Below, piece after piece: positions 19,319-29,034 of a DNA stretch of 64,000 bases. Below the pieces are notes generated by a model. The model saw only the letters and a program-made list of their open reading frames with translations. It did no database searches and was not told the DNA's origin. The DNA comes from Pseudomonas sihuiensis. Its GTDB lineage: Bacteria; Pseudomonadota; Gammaproteobacteria; Pseudomonadales; Pseudomonadaceae. Positions within the stretch are counted from its first letter, which is position 1. Each line of letters starts with the position of its first letter. Position numbers and translations under genes: made by a program. The stretch lies in NCBI RefSeq assembly GCF_900106015.1, contig NZ_LT629797.1:2294001-2358000 (forward strand). The letters run 5' to 3'.

Positions 19319-19547
19319 TACCAACCTCTCCAAACTCGCTATGTTTTTATTGTCCCGAAGGCGCTTTGACGGCTCGGTAAAAACGCTCTTCTCAGCGTTC
19401 GCCACCCCCGGCAATCGAGCATGGAGCAGGTCAAGCGATTCGCGTTCTTGCTGCAGTCGAAGGCCGAGTATAAAGCATGGATTGTGACTGAAAAGCACTT
19501 TCTCAAAACCGCCACGAACCCAGAAGATATGCGGGTTACAGCTCGTT

Positions 19548-20540
19548 TTATGGGCTTTTGACTAACAGATCGCGCAACTTCTTCGCCAGCCGCTGCACCT
19601 GATCAGGCTCCAGTCGATATGCCCAGTCACTGCGCGCACTCACCTCTGCGGCGTTGAAACCTTCACGCTCGCCAAGCACCAACCAATACTGCTCACCCTG
19701 CTTGTACAACGCTCCTTCGAGCTTTTCCTCGGCAAAACCACTGAGGCTGAACTGCAGCACCGGCGCCTGCTTGAAACCTATCTGCGAAAGCGGCGCAGCA
19801 TCAGCGAACTGCAGGTTGGAGAAGACCAGTGCGACACCATTGGCCGCACCCTCGAAGCTGAGTTTCTGCTCCTTGCGCAGCTCTGCGACAGCGAAGTTGT
19901 ACTGCTGGGCATCGGCACGCGTCAGGGTAAGTTTCTCGCCATCGGCGTAGCGCAGCTCAAGGCGCGCGATGCGCGTGAAGGGAATGTCGGTGACACGTCG
20001 ATCCAGCCAGTCCAGCTCACGCGTCGGCACCTGCAACTGCTGATCGATCAGCCAGACCTGATTCTCGCCGGCACGACGCACCAGTTGCCCACTGCCTTGC
20101 TGAGACGGATTACCCAAGCGCAGCCCCAGGTCGGGATGGCCGTCGAAGTGCAGCTTCAGACGCAGCGCCTGCTCATCAGCCGCCCCCTCCTCGGCCAGTC
20201 CCAAACGAGCATGCCACTGCGGGTTGGCAGTCTTGGCCTCCTGCGTGCGCGCCTCACGCAATGCCCGCAGCAGTTCGGCCAGCGCTTGCGGCGCCGCCGG
20301 ATAGTCGGCCTTCGCCGGCACCACCCAACCATCTTCACGCCGCTCGATGCGTACCGAGGGCTGCCCCGGCGCCTCGATCTCCAGCGCCTGCAGCGTATTC
20401 AGATAGCCCTGTTCGGCTGCCAGCCAGGGCGCCGACTCGACTTGCGCCGTGCTCTGCTGCTGGCCGCGCTGCACGGCCAGGTAACCCAGCACGCACAGCA
20501 GCACGATGATGATCAATGCGATCAGACCTTTACGTCCCAT
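19548..20540 (-). CDS. DUF4340 domain protein of a Gld-type ABC system
   Basis: A 330-residue protein with one N-terminal membrane anchor (residues 5-23) and a large outside domain. It shows the repeated DUF4340 pattern of short beta-rich units, for example [21 protein letters not shown]. It is the last gene of the four-gene minus-strand set ATPase - permease - GldG-like - DUF4340, an arrangement common in proteobacteria. The cargo is unknown. Confidence 0.85.
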   Translation of the reverse strand: MGRKGLIALIIIVLLCVLGYLAVQRGQQQSTAQVESAPWLAAEQGYLNTLQALEIEAPGQPSVRIERREDGWVVPAKADYPAAPQALAELLRALREARTQEAKTANPQWHARLGLAEEGAADEQALRLKLHFDGHPDLGLRLGNPSQQGSGQLVRRAGENQVWLIDQQLQVPTRELDWLDRRVTDIPFTRIARLELRYADGEKLTLTRADAQQYNFAVAELRKEQKLSFEGAANGVALVFSNLQFADAAPLSQIGFKQAPVLQFSLSGFAEEKLEGALYKQGEQYWLVLGEREGFNAAEVSARSDWAYRLEPDQVQRLAKKLRDLLVKSP

Positions 20541-20682
20541 GATCTCCTCACAAGTGAATGACTATGCGCGTGGATATCGCGTTTTACATCCACCGCAGCG
20601 GTGGATCGGTAAAGCGTGATCCACCCTGCGCTTGGTTCGCGGCGACGGTCGCGGCTAAAGCCCCTCCTACAAGCGATAACCC
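20541..20682. repeat. Non-coding gap with hairpin repeats
   Basis: The 142-base gap holds GTGGATATCGCGTTTTACATCCAC and CGGTGGATCGGTAAAGCGTGATCCACC-like hairpins and one arm of the GGCTAAAGCCCCTCC family. It interrupts the otherwise tight ABC operon. Confidence 0.6.
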
Positions 20683-22509
20683 TCACGCGCGACGACGGCG
20701 CCGCCACAGCCACAACGCCAACACGCCCAGGGTCAGCAGCGCCGGCACCAGGGCGATATTAATGATCTTCAGCGTGCGGCCCAGCGCCTCGATATCGGCA
20801 TTGAGCTGGTAGCGCACCTCGCGCAGCTCCTTGCGAATCTCCAGCTTCTGCTGGATGAAGCGCTGCAACGCGCCCTGCTGCTCAGGCGTGAGCTCCGGGT
20901 TTGGATCGTCGCTTTGCTGTAGCGCCGCCAGTTGCTGCTCGGTTTCGGCCAGGCGTGCCTGCAGTGCCTGCTCCTTGTCACGGAAACGCTGTTCGGCGGC
21001 GCGCTGCAGCTCCTCGACCACCACGAACGGCCGACTGAAACGGCCACGCGAACGCACGCTGATCAGCGCCTCGGAGCCGGTCAGGTTGTCCAGCGCGTTG
21101 ATGGTGAAGCTGCCGTTGTCCGCCCAGGGCTGCGGCATGCGCTGGCCGAAGAAGTCCTGCACCTGCACCCACATGCGGTCGCTGAGAATGTCGGTATCGG
21201 CCACGGCGATGACGTTGATGGTGTCCGCCTGCTTGAGGCCGTCCTTGCGTCCTTCGATGCCATCGGGGAAGGCGCTCTGCGCCGGGCCATCGATGCGCGC
21301 GGCGATGGTGTAGCGCTCGCCGGTCGGCTCCAGTTCGCGGATCAGCTCCTCGGGGTTGCTGAGCATGGCGAAACGCTGGGCGTCGAAGGGCATGGCGTAT
21401 TCGGAACTCTGCATCAGCGGGGTAAAGCGCGTCTTCGCCCCCTCCACCGGTTCGAGAATGCCAGCCGTGGCAACGGTGACGCTCTCCAGCCCAGCCGTGG
21501 CGATATCGGTCTGATCCAGCGCCTTGCGCGGCAGGCTCAGCCAGGCAGCGTGACGCACCGGACGCTGGCCCTGACCACGGTTGACCGACATGGCGTAGGA
21601 GCCATCGCCAAGCACCTTGTCCGGCACCATGCGCAAGCCCCAGGCCTTGAACAGAGGCTCGATATCGGACGCCTTGTCCACCGCCATCTCACCCGGCATA
21701 TCGCCGGTATCAGCCTCGGCGTAAGGGTCGACGAATACCATCAGCTTGCCGCCGCGCAGCACGAACTGGTCGATGGCGTACAGGGTCTGCTCGGGCAGGT
21801 TCTTCGGATGCACCAGCCAGAGCATCGAGACGTTCTCGGGAATCTGATCGACATCGGCCTTGAGCTGCTCGATCTGAAACAACTGGCGCACCTGCTCCAG
21901 CACCATCCACGGCGGCGTCGGCTGCCGCGCCATCATGTCGAAGCCGCCGGTCATCGGCAGCCCGGAGAGCACGCCAACCACCGGCAGTTCCGGCTTGGCC
22001 AGGGTCTGCACCAGGCGGCTCAGCTCGTATTCCAGATGCTCCTCCTGATCCAGAGCGAAGAACGGGATCACCTGGGTGTCATCCAGGCCGTTGGTGCCGG
22101 CCAGGCCGAAGTAGATCGAGTCGCCGCCCTGCTGCAGCGGGATGCCCTGCAGGCCGAATTCGGCAGCCTTGTCCTCGTCCTCGGAGAACGGCTCGGGGTC
22201 GATGACGTGCAGGCGGATCTTGCCGCCGGCCTGACGCTGATAGGCCTTGAGCATCTCCTCCACACGCTGCGCGTAGGTGCGCAGCGCCGGCAGGTCCTTG
22301 GCCACCTTGTCCGAGTAGAAGAAGTACAGGTTGATCGGCTCGTCCAGCTCGCCAAGGATCTGCTTGGTGCCATCGGAGATGGTGTAGAGCTTCTGCTCGG
22401 TCAGGTCCAGGCGGGCACCGCCCAGGCCCAGGCCGGCCAGCAGGTTGAAGGCGAGAAAGGCCACCGCGATCAGCAGCAGCCCGGCGCCGGAATAGATCAG
22501 CTTTTTCAT
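20683..22509 (-). CDS. GldG-family ABC transporter auxiliary protein
   Basis: A 608-residue protein with one N-terminal and one C-terminal membrane helix (about residues 6-26 and 580-602, ending in an arginine-rich tail) around a large extracytoplasmic domain. LDLTEQKLYTISDGTKQIL and the DPEPFSEDEDKAAEFGLQG region match the ABC_transp_aux/GldG domain. A coiled-coil stretch lies at about 500-560. It follows the permease gene by 12 bases. The substrate is unknown. Confidence 0.9.
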   Translation of the reverse strand: MKKLIYSGAGLLLIAVAFLAFNLLAGLGLGGARLDLTEQKLYTISDGTKQILGELDEPINLYFFYSDKVAKDLPALRTYAQRVEEMLKAYQRQAGGKIRLHVIDPEPFSEDEDKAAEFGLQGIPLQQGGDSIYFGLAGTNGLDDTQVIPFFALDQEEHLEYELSRLVQTLAKPELPVVGVLSGLPMTGGFDMMARQPTPPWMVLEQVRQLFQIEQLKADVDQIPENVSMLWLVHPKNLPEQTLYAIDQFVLRGGKLMVFVDPYAEADTGDMPGEMAVDKASDIEPLFKAWGLRMVPDKVLGDGSYAMSVNRGQGQRPVRHAAWLSLPRKALDQTDIATAGLESVTVATAGILEPVEGAKTRFTPLMQSSEYAMPFDAQRFAMLSNPEELIRELEPTGERYTIAARIDGPAQSAFPDGIEGRKDGLKQADTINVIAVADTDILSDRMWVQVQDFFGQRMPQPWADNGSFTINALDNLTGSEALISVRSRGRFSRPFVVVEELQRAAEQRFRDKEQALQARLAETEQQLAALQQSDDPNPELTPEQQGALQRFIQQKLEIRKELREVRYQLNADIEALGRTLKIINIALVPALLTLGVLALWLWRRRRRA

Positions 22510-22521
22510 GGGCGCGTTCCT

Positions 22522-23249
<728 letters not shown>

Positions 23250-23253
<4 letters not shown>

Positions 23254-24173
23254 GGCTGCTCTCCCCGGGTCAGCGTGCGGAACACTTCATCCAGGCGGCC
23301 GCGTTCCACGTTGAGTTCCTTGACCTTCCAGCCGCGTTCGGCAATCAGCGCATTGACCTGCGGGAAGATCACCTCGCCCGGCTGCGCCAGCACGCTCAGG
23401 CTGTGTTCGCGGGCGTTTTCCTCGACACCGGCGACACCCGGCAGCGCCGCAAGAGCTGCCTGATCCAGTGCCTCATCGGCCACCAGCGTCACCGCCTGGT
23501 GATAGCGCGAGCGGCTTTCCAGCTCCAGCGGCGTGCCATCGGCCAGCAAGCGGCCCTGGGCGATCACCACCGCGCGGGTGCACAGCGCCGTGACCTCTTC
23601 GAGGATGTGGGTGGAAATGATCACGATCTTGTCGCGCGCCAGGCCCTGAATGAGCTGGCGCACCTGGTGCTTCTGGTTCGGGTCGAGGCCATCGGTGGGC
23701 TCGTCGAGGATCAGCACGCGCGGGTCATGCAGGATCGCCTGGGCCAGGCCGACGCGGCGCTTGAAGCCCTTGGACAGCGTCTCGATGCTCTGCTCCAGCA
23801 CCTTTTCCAGCTCCACCTGCTCCACCGCGCGCTGCACGCGCAGCGTCTTCTCGGCACCGCGAAAACCGCGCACCTCGGCAATAAAGTCGAGAAAACCGCG
23901 CACCGTCATATCGCCATAGCAAGGCGCGCCTTCCGGCAGATAACCGATCTGCCGCTGGGCTTCGAGGGTCTGGGTCTGGATATCGCAACCGAGGATGCTC
24001 GCCGTGCCGGAGGTCGGCGCGAGAAAGCCGGTGAGCATCTTCATGGTGGTGGATTTGCCGGCCCCGTTGGGGCCGAGAAAGCCCAGCACTTCCCCTGGCT
24101 GGACCTGGAACGACAAGTCATCGACTGCCGTGTGCTGCGCAAAACGCTTGGTCAGGTTTCTTATATCGATCAT
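23250..24173 (-). CDS. ABC transporter ATPase (GldA-like)
   Basis: A 307-residue nucleotide-binding subunit. Walker A is GPNGAGKST, the signature region is LSKGFKRRVGLAQA, Walker B is VLILDEPTDGLDP, and the H-loop is IISTHILEEV. The C-terminal 80 residues form an added domain typical of the gliding-type ABC-2 ATPases. It is first in the four-gene operon. Confidence 0.95.
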
Positions 24174-24339
24174 GGCCTCTCACCGTCGCGAATGGCCTGC
24201 GCTCAGCGAAACCATCGCGAGAGCGCAGGCCGCAAGAACGCCGGGCACGAAAAACCACCGGCCCGGACGTGGGCAAGACCGTAGCAAAACTGAAAAGTTC
24301 AGTCAGCAGGCCGCAACAAGTGGTAAATGGAATATGTGC

Positions 24340-25305
24340 TCAGCGATCCAGAGGGCTCAACACCGCCAGGCCACCTCGGTTGAGCACATGGGTGTAGATC
24401 TGCGTGGTTCTGATGTCCGCATGACCGAGCAACTCTTGCACGGTGCGAATATCCTGGCCTGCTTCCAGAAGATGCGTGGCAAAGGAATGACGCAACGAAT
24501 GTGGCGTCGCATGCTTGATCAAGCCAGCACGCCGCGCCGCCTCACGCACCGCCCTCTGGATGGTTTTCTCATGCAGGTGATGGCGATAAATGCCGTACCC
24601 GCGTGGATCCTGAGAGCGATTGCCAGACGGGAAAACGAACTGCCATCCCCACTCCTTCGCCGCATTCGGATACTTGCGCGCCAGCGCGAACGGCAAATTA
24701 GCTTCGCCAAAGCCTTCGGCCAGATCGCCCTGATGCAGGCGCTGCACCTTGTTCAAATGTTGCCGTAACGGCTCGACGACACGCATTGGCAGCATGGTTA
24801 CCCGATCTTTCTGGCCCTTACCATCACGCACGATGATTTCTCGCCGGGTAAAGTCGACATCCTTGACTCGTAGCCGAAGCGCCTCAAGCAATCGCAATCC
24901 AGCACCATAGAGCAGATTCGCAACGATCCAGCTATCGCCCTGCAGTTGGGCCAACAGGGCATCGACCTCACTACGGGTAAGCACCACCGGCAAATGCTTG
25001 GGTTTCTTCGCCCGTACGACCCCCTGCAACCAAGGCAAATCCAGCTTGAGCACTTCCTTGTAGAGGAATAGCAGAGCGGCCAAAGCCTGGTTCTGTGTCG
25101 AGGCAGACACGTCGCGCTTAACCGCAAGATGGGTCAGAAAAGCCTCGATCTCCGCCGCGCCCATCTCTGCCGGATGCCGATAGTGGTGAAAGCGGATGTA
25201 GCGCTTTACCCATTCGGCATAGACAGCTTCGGTACGGATGGAATAGTTTCTGACTCGAATTTGCTGGCGCAGTTGATCCAGCAGCTTGGGCTTGCCGTCA
25301 TCCAT
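24340..25305 (-). CDS. intI: Integron integrase (tyrosine recombinase)
   Basis: A 321-residue tyrosine recombinase that inserts and excises gene cassettes. Catalytic residues visible: Arg138 ([10 protein letters not shown]), His269 and Arg272 ([13 protein letters not shown]), His295 (LLGHADI) and Tyr304 (TTQIYTHV). The integron-specific insertion is present at about residues 197-222 ([19 protein letters not shown]), which separates IntI from XerC/D. The ATG at 25305 follows GGGAGA; an upstream extension is not needed. No frameshift is seen, so the enzyme should be active. No clear LexA box was found upstream. Confidence 0.95.
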   Translation of the reverse strand: MDDGKPKLLDQLRQQIRVRNYSIRTEAVYAEWVKRYIRFHHYRHPAEMGAAEIEAFLTHLAVKRDVSASTQNQALAALLFLYKEVLKLDLPWLQGVVRAKKPKHLPVVLTRSEVDALLAQLQGDSWIVANLLYGAGLRLLEALRLRVKDVDFTRREIIVRDGKGQKDRVTMLPMRVVEPLRQHLNKVQRLHQGDLAEGFGEANLPFALARKYPNAAKEWGWQFVFPSGNRSQDPRGYGIYRHHLHEKTIQRAVREAARRAGLIKHATPHSLRHSFATHLLEAGQDIRTVQELLGHADIRTTQIYTHVLNRGGLAVLSPLDR

Positions 25306-25541
25306 GTCGCGTTTCTCCCTGGGTGCTGTCGCGCTTGCCGCGACAACCTTCAAGCTAGACAAGGACTTGCAAGACGACAAGGAAGATTATGCGACAGCTG
25401 TCTCGTGGAAACGCGACATGAATGTCGTCTAATTAATAGTTGGGCGTCACGATGGTGAAAGTTCACGTCACCAAATTGGCTGCGGCGCAACGGCAATCGC
25501 GACTGACCAGCTGATGCGGTAACTCAAACAGGTGGGCGCTT
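25306..25541. other. attI region with probable recombination core
   Basis: GTTGGGC at 25439-25445 fits the integron crossover consensus GTTRRRY and lies 134 bases from the intI start, on the expected side. A palindrome CGACATGAATGTCG lies at 25413-25426, just inside. No gene is present between intI and the AraC gene, so this is the natural place for attI and the cassette promoter. The exact attI limits cannot be set from sequence alone. Confidence 0.55.
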
Positions 25542-26546
25542 TCAGCACTTTCCGCCCGTCGGCTTCTTTCGGTAGCGCAGCGGCGTCTCCCCGTACCAGC
25601 CCCGGAAGGCGCGGCTGAACGCGCTTTGTTCCGAATAGCCAAGCATCAGCGCAATCTCGCTCAGCGACAAGGCCGGGTCGGCCAGGTACTGTTTGGCCAG
25701 TTGCTGGCGCAGCTCATCCAGCATGCCCTTGTAGGTTCTGTCACGTTGCCGCAGGGCGCGGTACAGCGAACGAACCGGTGTTTGCTGCTGCCGCGACAGC
25801 CACTGCATGCTCAGCGCGCCCTCCTCCAGCCCCCGCATCATGGCGCGCTGGAATTCGATCAGGAACGCATCGGGGTGGGCCAGGCTTTCCAGCATCGCGG
25901 CTGCCTGCTGATCCAGCAGCTGACGCAAATGCGCGTCCTGGCTGTTGATCGGCAAGCCCAGATCCGCAAGCCGGATGGTAATGGCCAGGGTGTCACCGCC
26001 AAAATGCACCCGGCAGCCCAGTGCTCGCTCGTGGATTGTCCGGTTTGCGGTCGCCGGCCTGGGGAATTCGATCTGCACCGGCCGAACCCGGTGTGGTGAT
26101 ACCAGGGTATCCAGCACGGTCAGCATGCCGGACACCAGCACATCATTCGACGCATCGGTCGAGGGGCCTTTATCGCCGGCCCAGCCCAGATGCAGATGGG
26201 GGCCGTCCGCGCGCAGCCAGACAAAGGACAGATTCTGCAGCAGGGCCTGATAATGCTGCATGCGCTGCAAGGCCTCACCCAGCGTCGCGCAGGAGGCCGC
26301 CAGATAGCCGAGCACGCCAGCGTCCTGCAACCTGGCGTGACGACCGACGCGCAGGCCGACCAGGGGATCGCCGCTGGTCTCGGCCAGTTGCTCCAGCAGT
26401 TCCCACCACTGCTCGATGGGGATGCGCTCGGCCCGGGTCGCCGCATTCAGCTTGTACTGCAACGGCGCGCAGGCAACACCCTCCGCCTCCATGAAGCGGG
26501 TCAGGATGTGGGCGATCCTCGCGAAAACCAGAACGCTGTGACTCAT
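25542..26546 (-). CDS. AraC-family transcriptional regulator
   Basis: A 334-residue regulator with an N-terminal ligand-sensing domain of the arabinose-binding type found in OruR-like proteins (DPLVGLRVGRHARLQDAGVLGY) and a C-terminal double helix-turn-helix (LSLSEIALMLGYSEQSAFSRAFRGWYGETP). It is divergent from the sterol-desaturase gene across 127 bases and probably controls it. A GTG six codons upstream (26564) is an alternative start without a ribosome-binding site. GC-rich like the chromosome, unlike the later cassettes. Confidence 0.9.
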   Translation of the reverse strand: MSHSVLVFARIAHILTRFMEAEGVACAPLQYKLNAATRAERIPIEQWWELLEQLAETSGDPLVGLRVGRHARLQDAGVLGYLAASCATLGEALQRMQHYQALLQNLSFVWLRADGPHLHLGWAGDKGPSTDASNDVLVSGMLTVLDTLVSPHRVRPVQIEFPRPATANRTIHERALGCRVHFGGDTLAITIRLADLGLPINSQDAHLRQLLDQQAAAMLESLAHPDAFLIEFQRAMMRGLEEGALSMQWLSRQQQTPVRSLYRALRQRDRTYKGMLDELRQQLAKQYLADPALSLSEIALMLGYSEQSAFSRAFRGWYGETPLRYRKKPTGGKC

Positions 26547-26673
26547 TGCCGAAACTCTTGGCACGCCATGTCAAAAAATAGTAGGCGACTGTCAAGACCA
26601 TAACCAGTCAAAAGCACAAAATCCTCGCCATCCCACCTCTGAAGCAAGTGGTAACAGGTACGAGGAAACCCTT

Positions 26674-27639
26674 ATGGAAACAGTATTTCAGCCGGTCGTA
26701 GCAGCCATGACGGCCCTGTTCGGTCGCCCGCCCACCATGAACGAGATGATTCTGATCCCGATGATCCCCGTCTTCGGCAGTGCATTCCTGTTCGAATGGC
26801 TGTATTTCCGCCGCAAAACTGGCAGCTGGAACACCGGGCAGGGGCAGCCATTCTGGACGCGCGAGGTGCTGGCGAATTTCTCGCTCGGCGTGGGCTACTA
26901 CGTATCCGGCGGCCTGATGAACCTGCTGTTCGTTGCCGCCCTGTTCACGGTGGTCTGGGACCACCGTTTCTATACCATCCCGATCAACGTCGGCACCATC
27001 ATCCTGGCCTTCTTCGTCCAGGAGCTGTGCTACTACTGGTATCACCGCACCGCCCATCGCGTGCGCTGGTTCTGGACCCAGCACGTCTCGCACCACACCG
27101 GCGAGATCATGAACATGTCGACCGCCGCGCGGCAGAGCATCCTGAACGGCATCGTCGGCACCTGGATGTTCTATGTGCCGGCCGTCCTGGCGGGCTTCAC
27201 CCCGGAGCTGATGCTCGGCCTGCTCGGCGCCAACCTCGCCTTCCAGTGGTTCGTGCACACCGAATCGGTGCCCAGGTTGCACCCCTGGGTCGAATGGTGG
27301 ATCAACACGCCCTCCAACCACCGCGTGCACCACGGGCGCAACGCGCAGTACATCGACAAGAACTACGGCGGCGTGATCATGCTGTATGACCACTTGTTCG
27401 GCAGCTACGAGCCCGAGCAGGAAAAAGTGGAATACGGCACCCCGCGGCAGATCAAGAGCCACAACTGGTGGGTGTTGAACACGCACGAGTTCGTTGACAT
27501 GTTTCGCGACGCGATGGCGCCCGGGCCGATCGGTGAGCGGCTGAAGCACTTCTGGAAGCCGCCGGCCTGGCAACGCGAGGGCCACCAGCCCATCCATACC
27601 TGGACCGTCGAACGGCATGATGAAGTGATGGTTCGATGA
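26674..27639 (+). CDS. Sterol desaturase / fatty acid hydroxylase family protein
   Basis: A 321-residue membrane protein with four or more helices. The di-iron histidine clusters are all visible: YHRTAH, HVSHH and HRVHHGRN. The family includes sterol desaturases, alkylglycerol monooxygenase and fatty acid hydroxylases, so the substrate is open. GAGGAAACC precedes the ATG. It overlaps the next gene by four bases, and the divergent AraC regulator suggests induction by a lipid or hydrophobic effector. Confidence 0.92.
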   Translation: METVFQPVVAAMTALFGRPPTMNEMILIPMIPVFGSAFLFEWLYFRRKTGSWNTGQGQPFWTREVLANFSLGVGYYVSGGLMNLLFVAALFTVVWDHRFYTIPINVGTIILAFFVQELCYYWYHRTAHRVRWFWTQHVSHHTGEIMNMSTAARQSILNGIVGTWMFYVPAVLAGFTPELMLGLLGANLAFQWFVHTESVPRLHPWVEWWINTPSNHRVHHGRNAQYIDKNYGGVIMLYDHLFGSYEPEQEKVEYGTPRQIKSHNWWVLNTHEFVDMFRDAMAPGPIGERLKHFWKPPAWQREGHQPIHTWTVERHDEVMVR

Positions 27640-28040
27640 AAACCGCGGCCAAGGTTTTTCTGATCCTCAACGCCGTCGCGTTCATGTTCATCGGCATCAA
27701 CACGACGCTGGATCCGGGGGCGGCCATGGCCGCCCTGGATCTTTCGCCCCGGACCGTGACGGCATCCAACGAGATCCGCTCCATCTACGGCGGCATGCAT
27801 TTCAGCTTCGGCTGCATGATGCTGGCGGGTGCGCTGATCTCCGGCCTGACGCGCCATGCACTGTGGTTTTGTGCCGCCTTTCTCGGCGGCCTGGTGGCCG
27901 GGCGAGTCTCCAGCCTGCTGCTGGATGGGCAACCCAACACGCTGGCCAACCAGCTACTGGTGTTTGAAAGCCTGGCCCTCATCGCGGCGGCCTTCCTGCA
28001 GCACGGCGTCCGCTTGCGCCTTGCTGGCGGTAATGCGTGA
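27636..28040 (+). CDS. DUF4345-like small membrane protein
   Basis: A 134-residue protein with four predicted helices (about residues 5-25, 48-70, 73-92 and 104-124), resembling DUF4345. Its ATG overlaps the desaturase stop (ATGA), so both are made together. The gene ends 53 bases before an attC site, placing it at the end of what could be a multi-gene cassette. Function unknown. Confidence 0.8.
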   Translation: MKTAAKVFLILNAVAFMFIGINTTLDPGAAMAALDLSPRTVTASNEIRSIYGGMHFSFGCMMLAGALISGLTRHALWFCAAFLGGLVAGRVSSLLLDGQPNTLANQLLVFESLALIAAAFLQHGVRLRLAGGNA

Positions 28041-28093
28041 GACAAAGGTCGGCGCCTGGCATAGTGAAACGCAGTGTGCTGGGGCGCGTTGCT

Positions 28094-28174
28094 GCCCAAC
28101 AAATCGTTGGAGAGGGACTTTTGCTACACAGGCTGCGCCTGCTTCGCAAAAGCCCCTCAACTCAGGCGTTAGAT
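28094..28174 (+). other. attC site 1
   Basis: It starts with R'' GCCCAAC (28094-28100) and ends with R' GTTAGAT (28168-28174), both fitting the consensus. Inside, GGGACTTTTGC pairs with GCAAAAGCCCC, and CAGGC-TGC-GCCTG forms the apical hairpin. The imperfect palindrome of about 81 bases is that of an attC recombined as folded single-strand DNA. Confidence 0.85.
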
Positions 28175-28201
28175 GCGCCGGGGCGAATAATCGGAGTACA
28201 C

Positions 28202-28561
28202 ATGGAAGTAACGTTGAGCAGCAGCCATTCTCAGGGTCTTTGGTCAGCAACTATTCTGCCCGGCATACCAACGCCATCGCGGCCAATGAAAAGCAGCGCA
28301 GCCTTAATGCTCAGCGCCCCGCTCCAGAATCCATGCGGCACAAATCCATTACCGATGATGCCCGTGAAAGTCGGCGCCGCACCCAAGTGCAGCGGTCAGA
28401 TCCAAAATCCATGCGGGCAACATCCAATACCGCTGGTTTCTGCTTTTCAGAACCGCGTTGCCACGACTACAGTGTCCGGCGGGCCAGTTCTAACAAATGG
28501 TTCAAATCGCTCGCTTCGCTCGCTGGGACGGGCTAAAGCCCGCCCCTTAACCAAACGTTAG
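28202..28561 (+). CDS. Putative cassette protein with internal repeat, unknown
   Basis: A 119-codon frame starting ATG at 28202, with GGAG nine bases ahead and 27 bases after attC 1. It ends inside attC 2, as many cassette genes do. The product is rich in Pro, Ser and Cys and contains a duplicated QNPCG..P.P unit (encoded at 28324-28354 and 28402-28432, 78 bases apart, so in frame). No known domain is recognised. A second frame is open over the same stretch, so coding is uncertain. Confidence 0.45.
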   Translation: MEVTLSSSHSQGLWSATILPGIPTPSRPMKSSAALMLSAPLQNPCGTNPLPMMPVKVGAAPKCSGQIQNPCGQHPIPLVSAFQNRVATTTVSGGPVLTNGSNRSLRSLGRAKARPLTKR

Positions 28562-28563
28562 GC
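28488..28563 (+). other. attC site 2
   Basis: R'' TTCTAAC (28488-28494), with one departure from consensus, and R' GTTAGGC (28557-28563). The arms carry TGGTTCAA...TTAACCAAA and GGGCTAAAGCCC. The sequence is nearly identical to the preserved half of attC 3, a lineage-type attC as in other Pseudomonas chromosomal integrons. Confidence 0.85.
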
Positions 28564-28576
28564 GCAAGGAGGAATC

Positions 28577-28978
28577 GTGACTGAAACTAAGAAAATGGTA
28601 GACAAATTTGTCCGCGGCTTGGGCGGGCAGAGATACCGAGAAATTTTTGAAGTCCTCGAATCCAGTGACCTTCGCCCACTGGGCAAATCAAACACTGAAA
28701 CATTGCTATTTCAACTACAAGGGGCTGATAGTGAAATGCTAGATATTTTTGCGTTTCGTTTGGGGCCGCCGCCAGTAATTTCGTTTCCAAAATCATATTG
28801 GCTAGTTCGCGCCAGTGAACTAAGTAGTCATCTATCCAATTTTTCTTTCTCGGAAAAGCCAGCCATAACAGGGCCGATCTCTGACTCACAGTATTCAGCA
28901 GGCCAGGTTGAAATTAACCGTTCTACTCATGAGAGAATTATTGAGGTTTGCAAGCGTGTCTGTGCTTCCCTGCAATAA
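28577..28978 (+). CDS. Integron cassette protein, unknown
   Basis: A 133-residue soluble protein starting with GTG at 28577, with a strong AAGGAGG five bases ahead. It begins 14 bases after attC 2 and stops two bases before attC 3, the classic compact cassette layout. Base composition is markedly AT-rich compared with the host. No motif is recognised; the N-terminus (KFVRGLGGQRYREIFEVLES) is helical and amphipathic. Confidence 0.75.
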   Translation: MTETKKMVDKFVRGLGGQRYREIFEVLESSDLRPLGKSNTETLLFQLQGADSEMLDIFAFRLGPPPVISFPKSYWLVRASELSSHLSNFSFSEKPAITGPISDSQYSAGQVEINRSTHERIIEVCKRVCASLQ

Positions 28979-28980
28979 GC

Positions 28981-29034
28981 GCCTAACAAATGGTTCAAAC
29001 CGCTCGCTTCGCTCACTGGGACGGGCTAAAGCCC
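28981..29034 (+). other. attC site 3, left part
   Basis: It begins with R'' GCCTAAC and matches attC 2 base for base over most of its length until GGGCTAAAGCCC, where an IS4-family element interrupts it. The right part resumes at 30669. Confidence 0.85.

Noticed and set aside
25306..25440. LexA/SOS box controlling intI
   Set aside because: GACAGCTGTC and other CTGT/ACAG pieces are present, but no pair has the required spacing.
27856..28536. A 226-codon frame across the DUF4345 end and attC 1
   Set aside because: It runs through an attC site and overlaps a real gene in another phase; no start site or domain.
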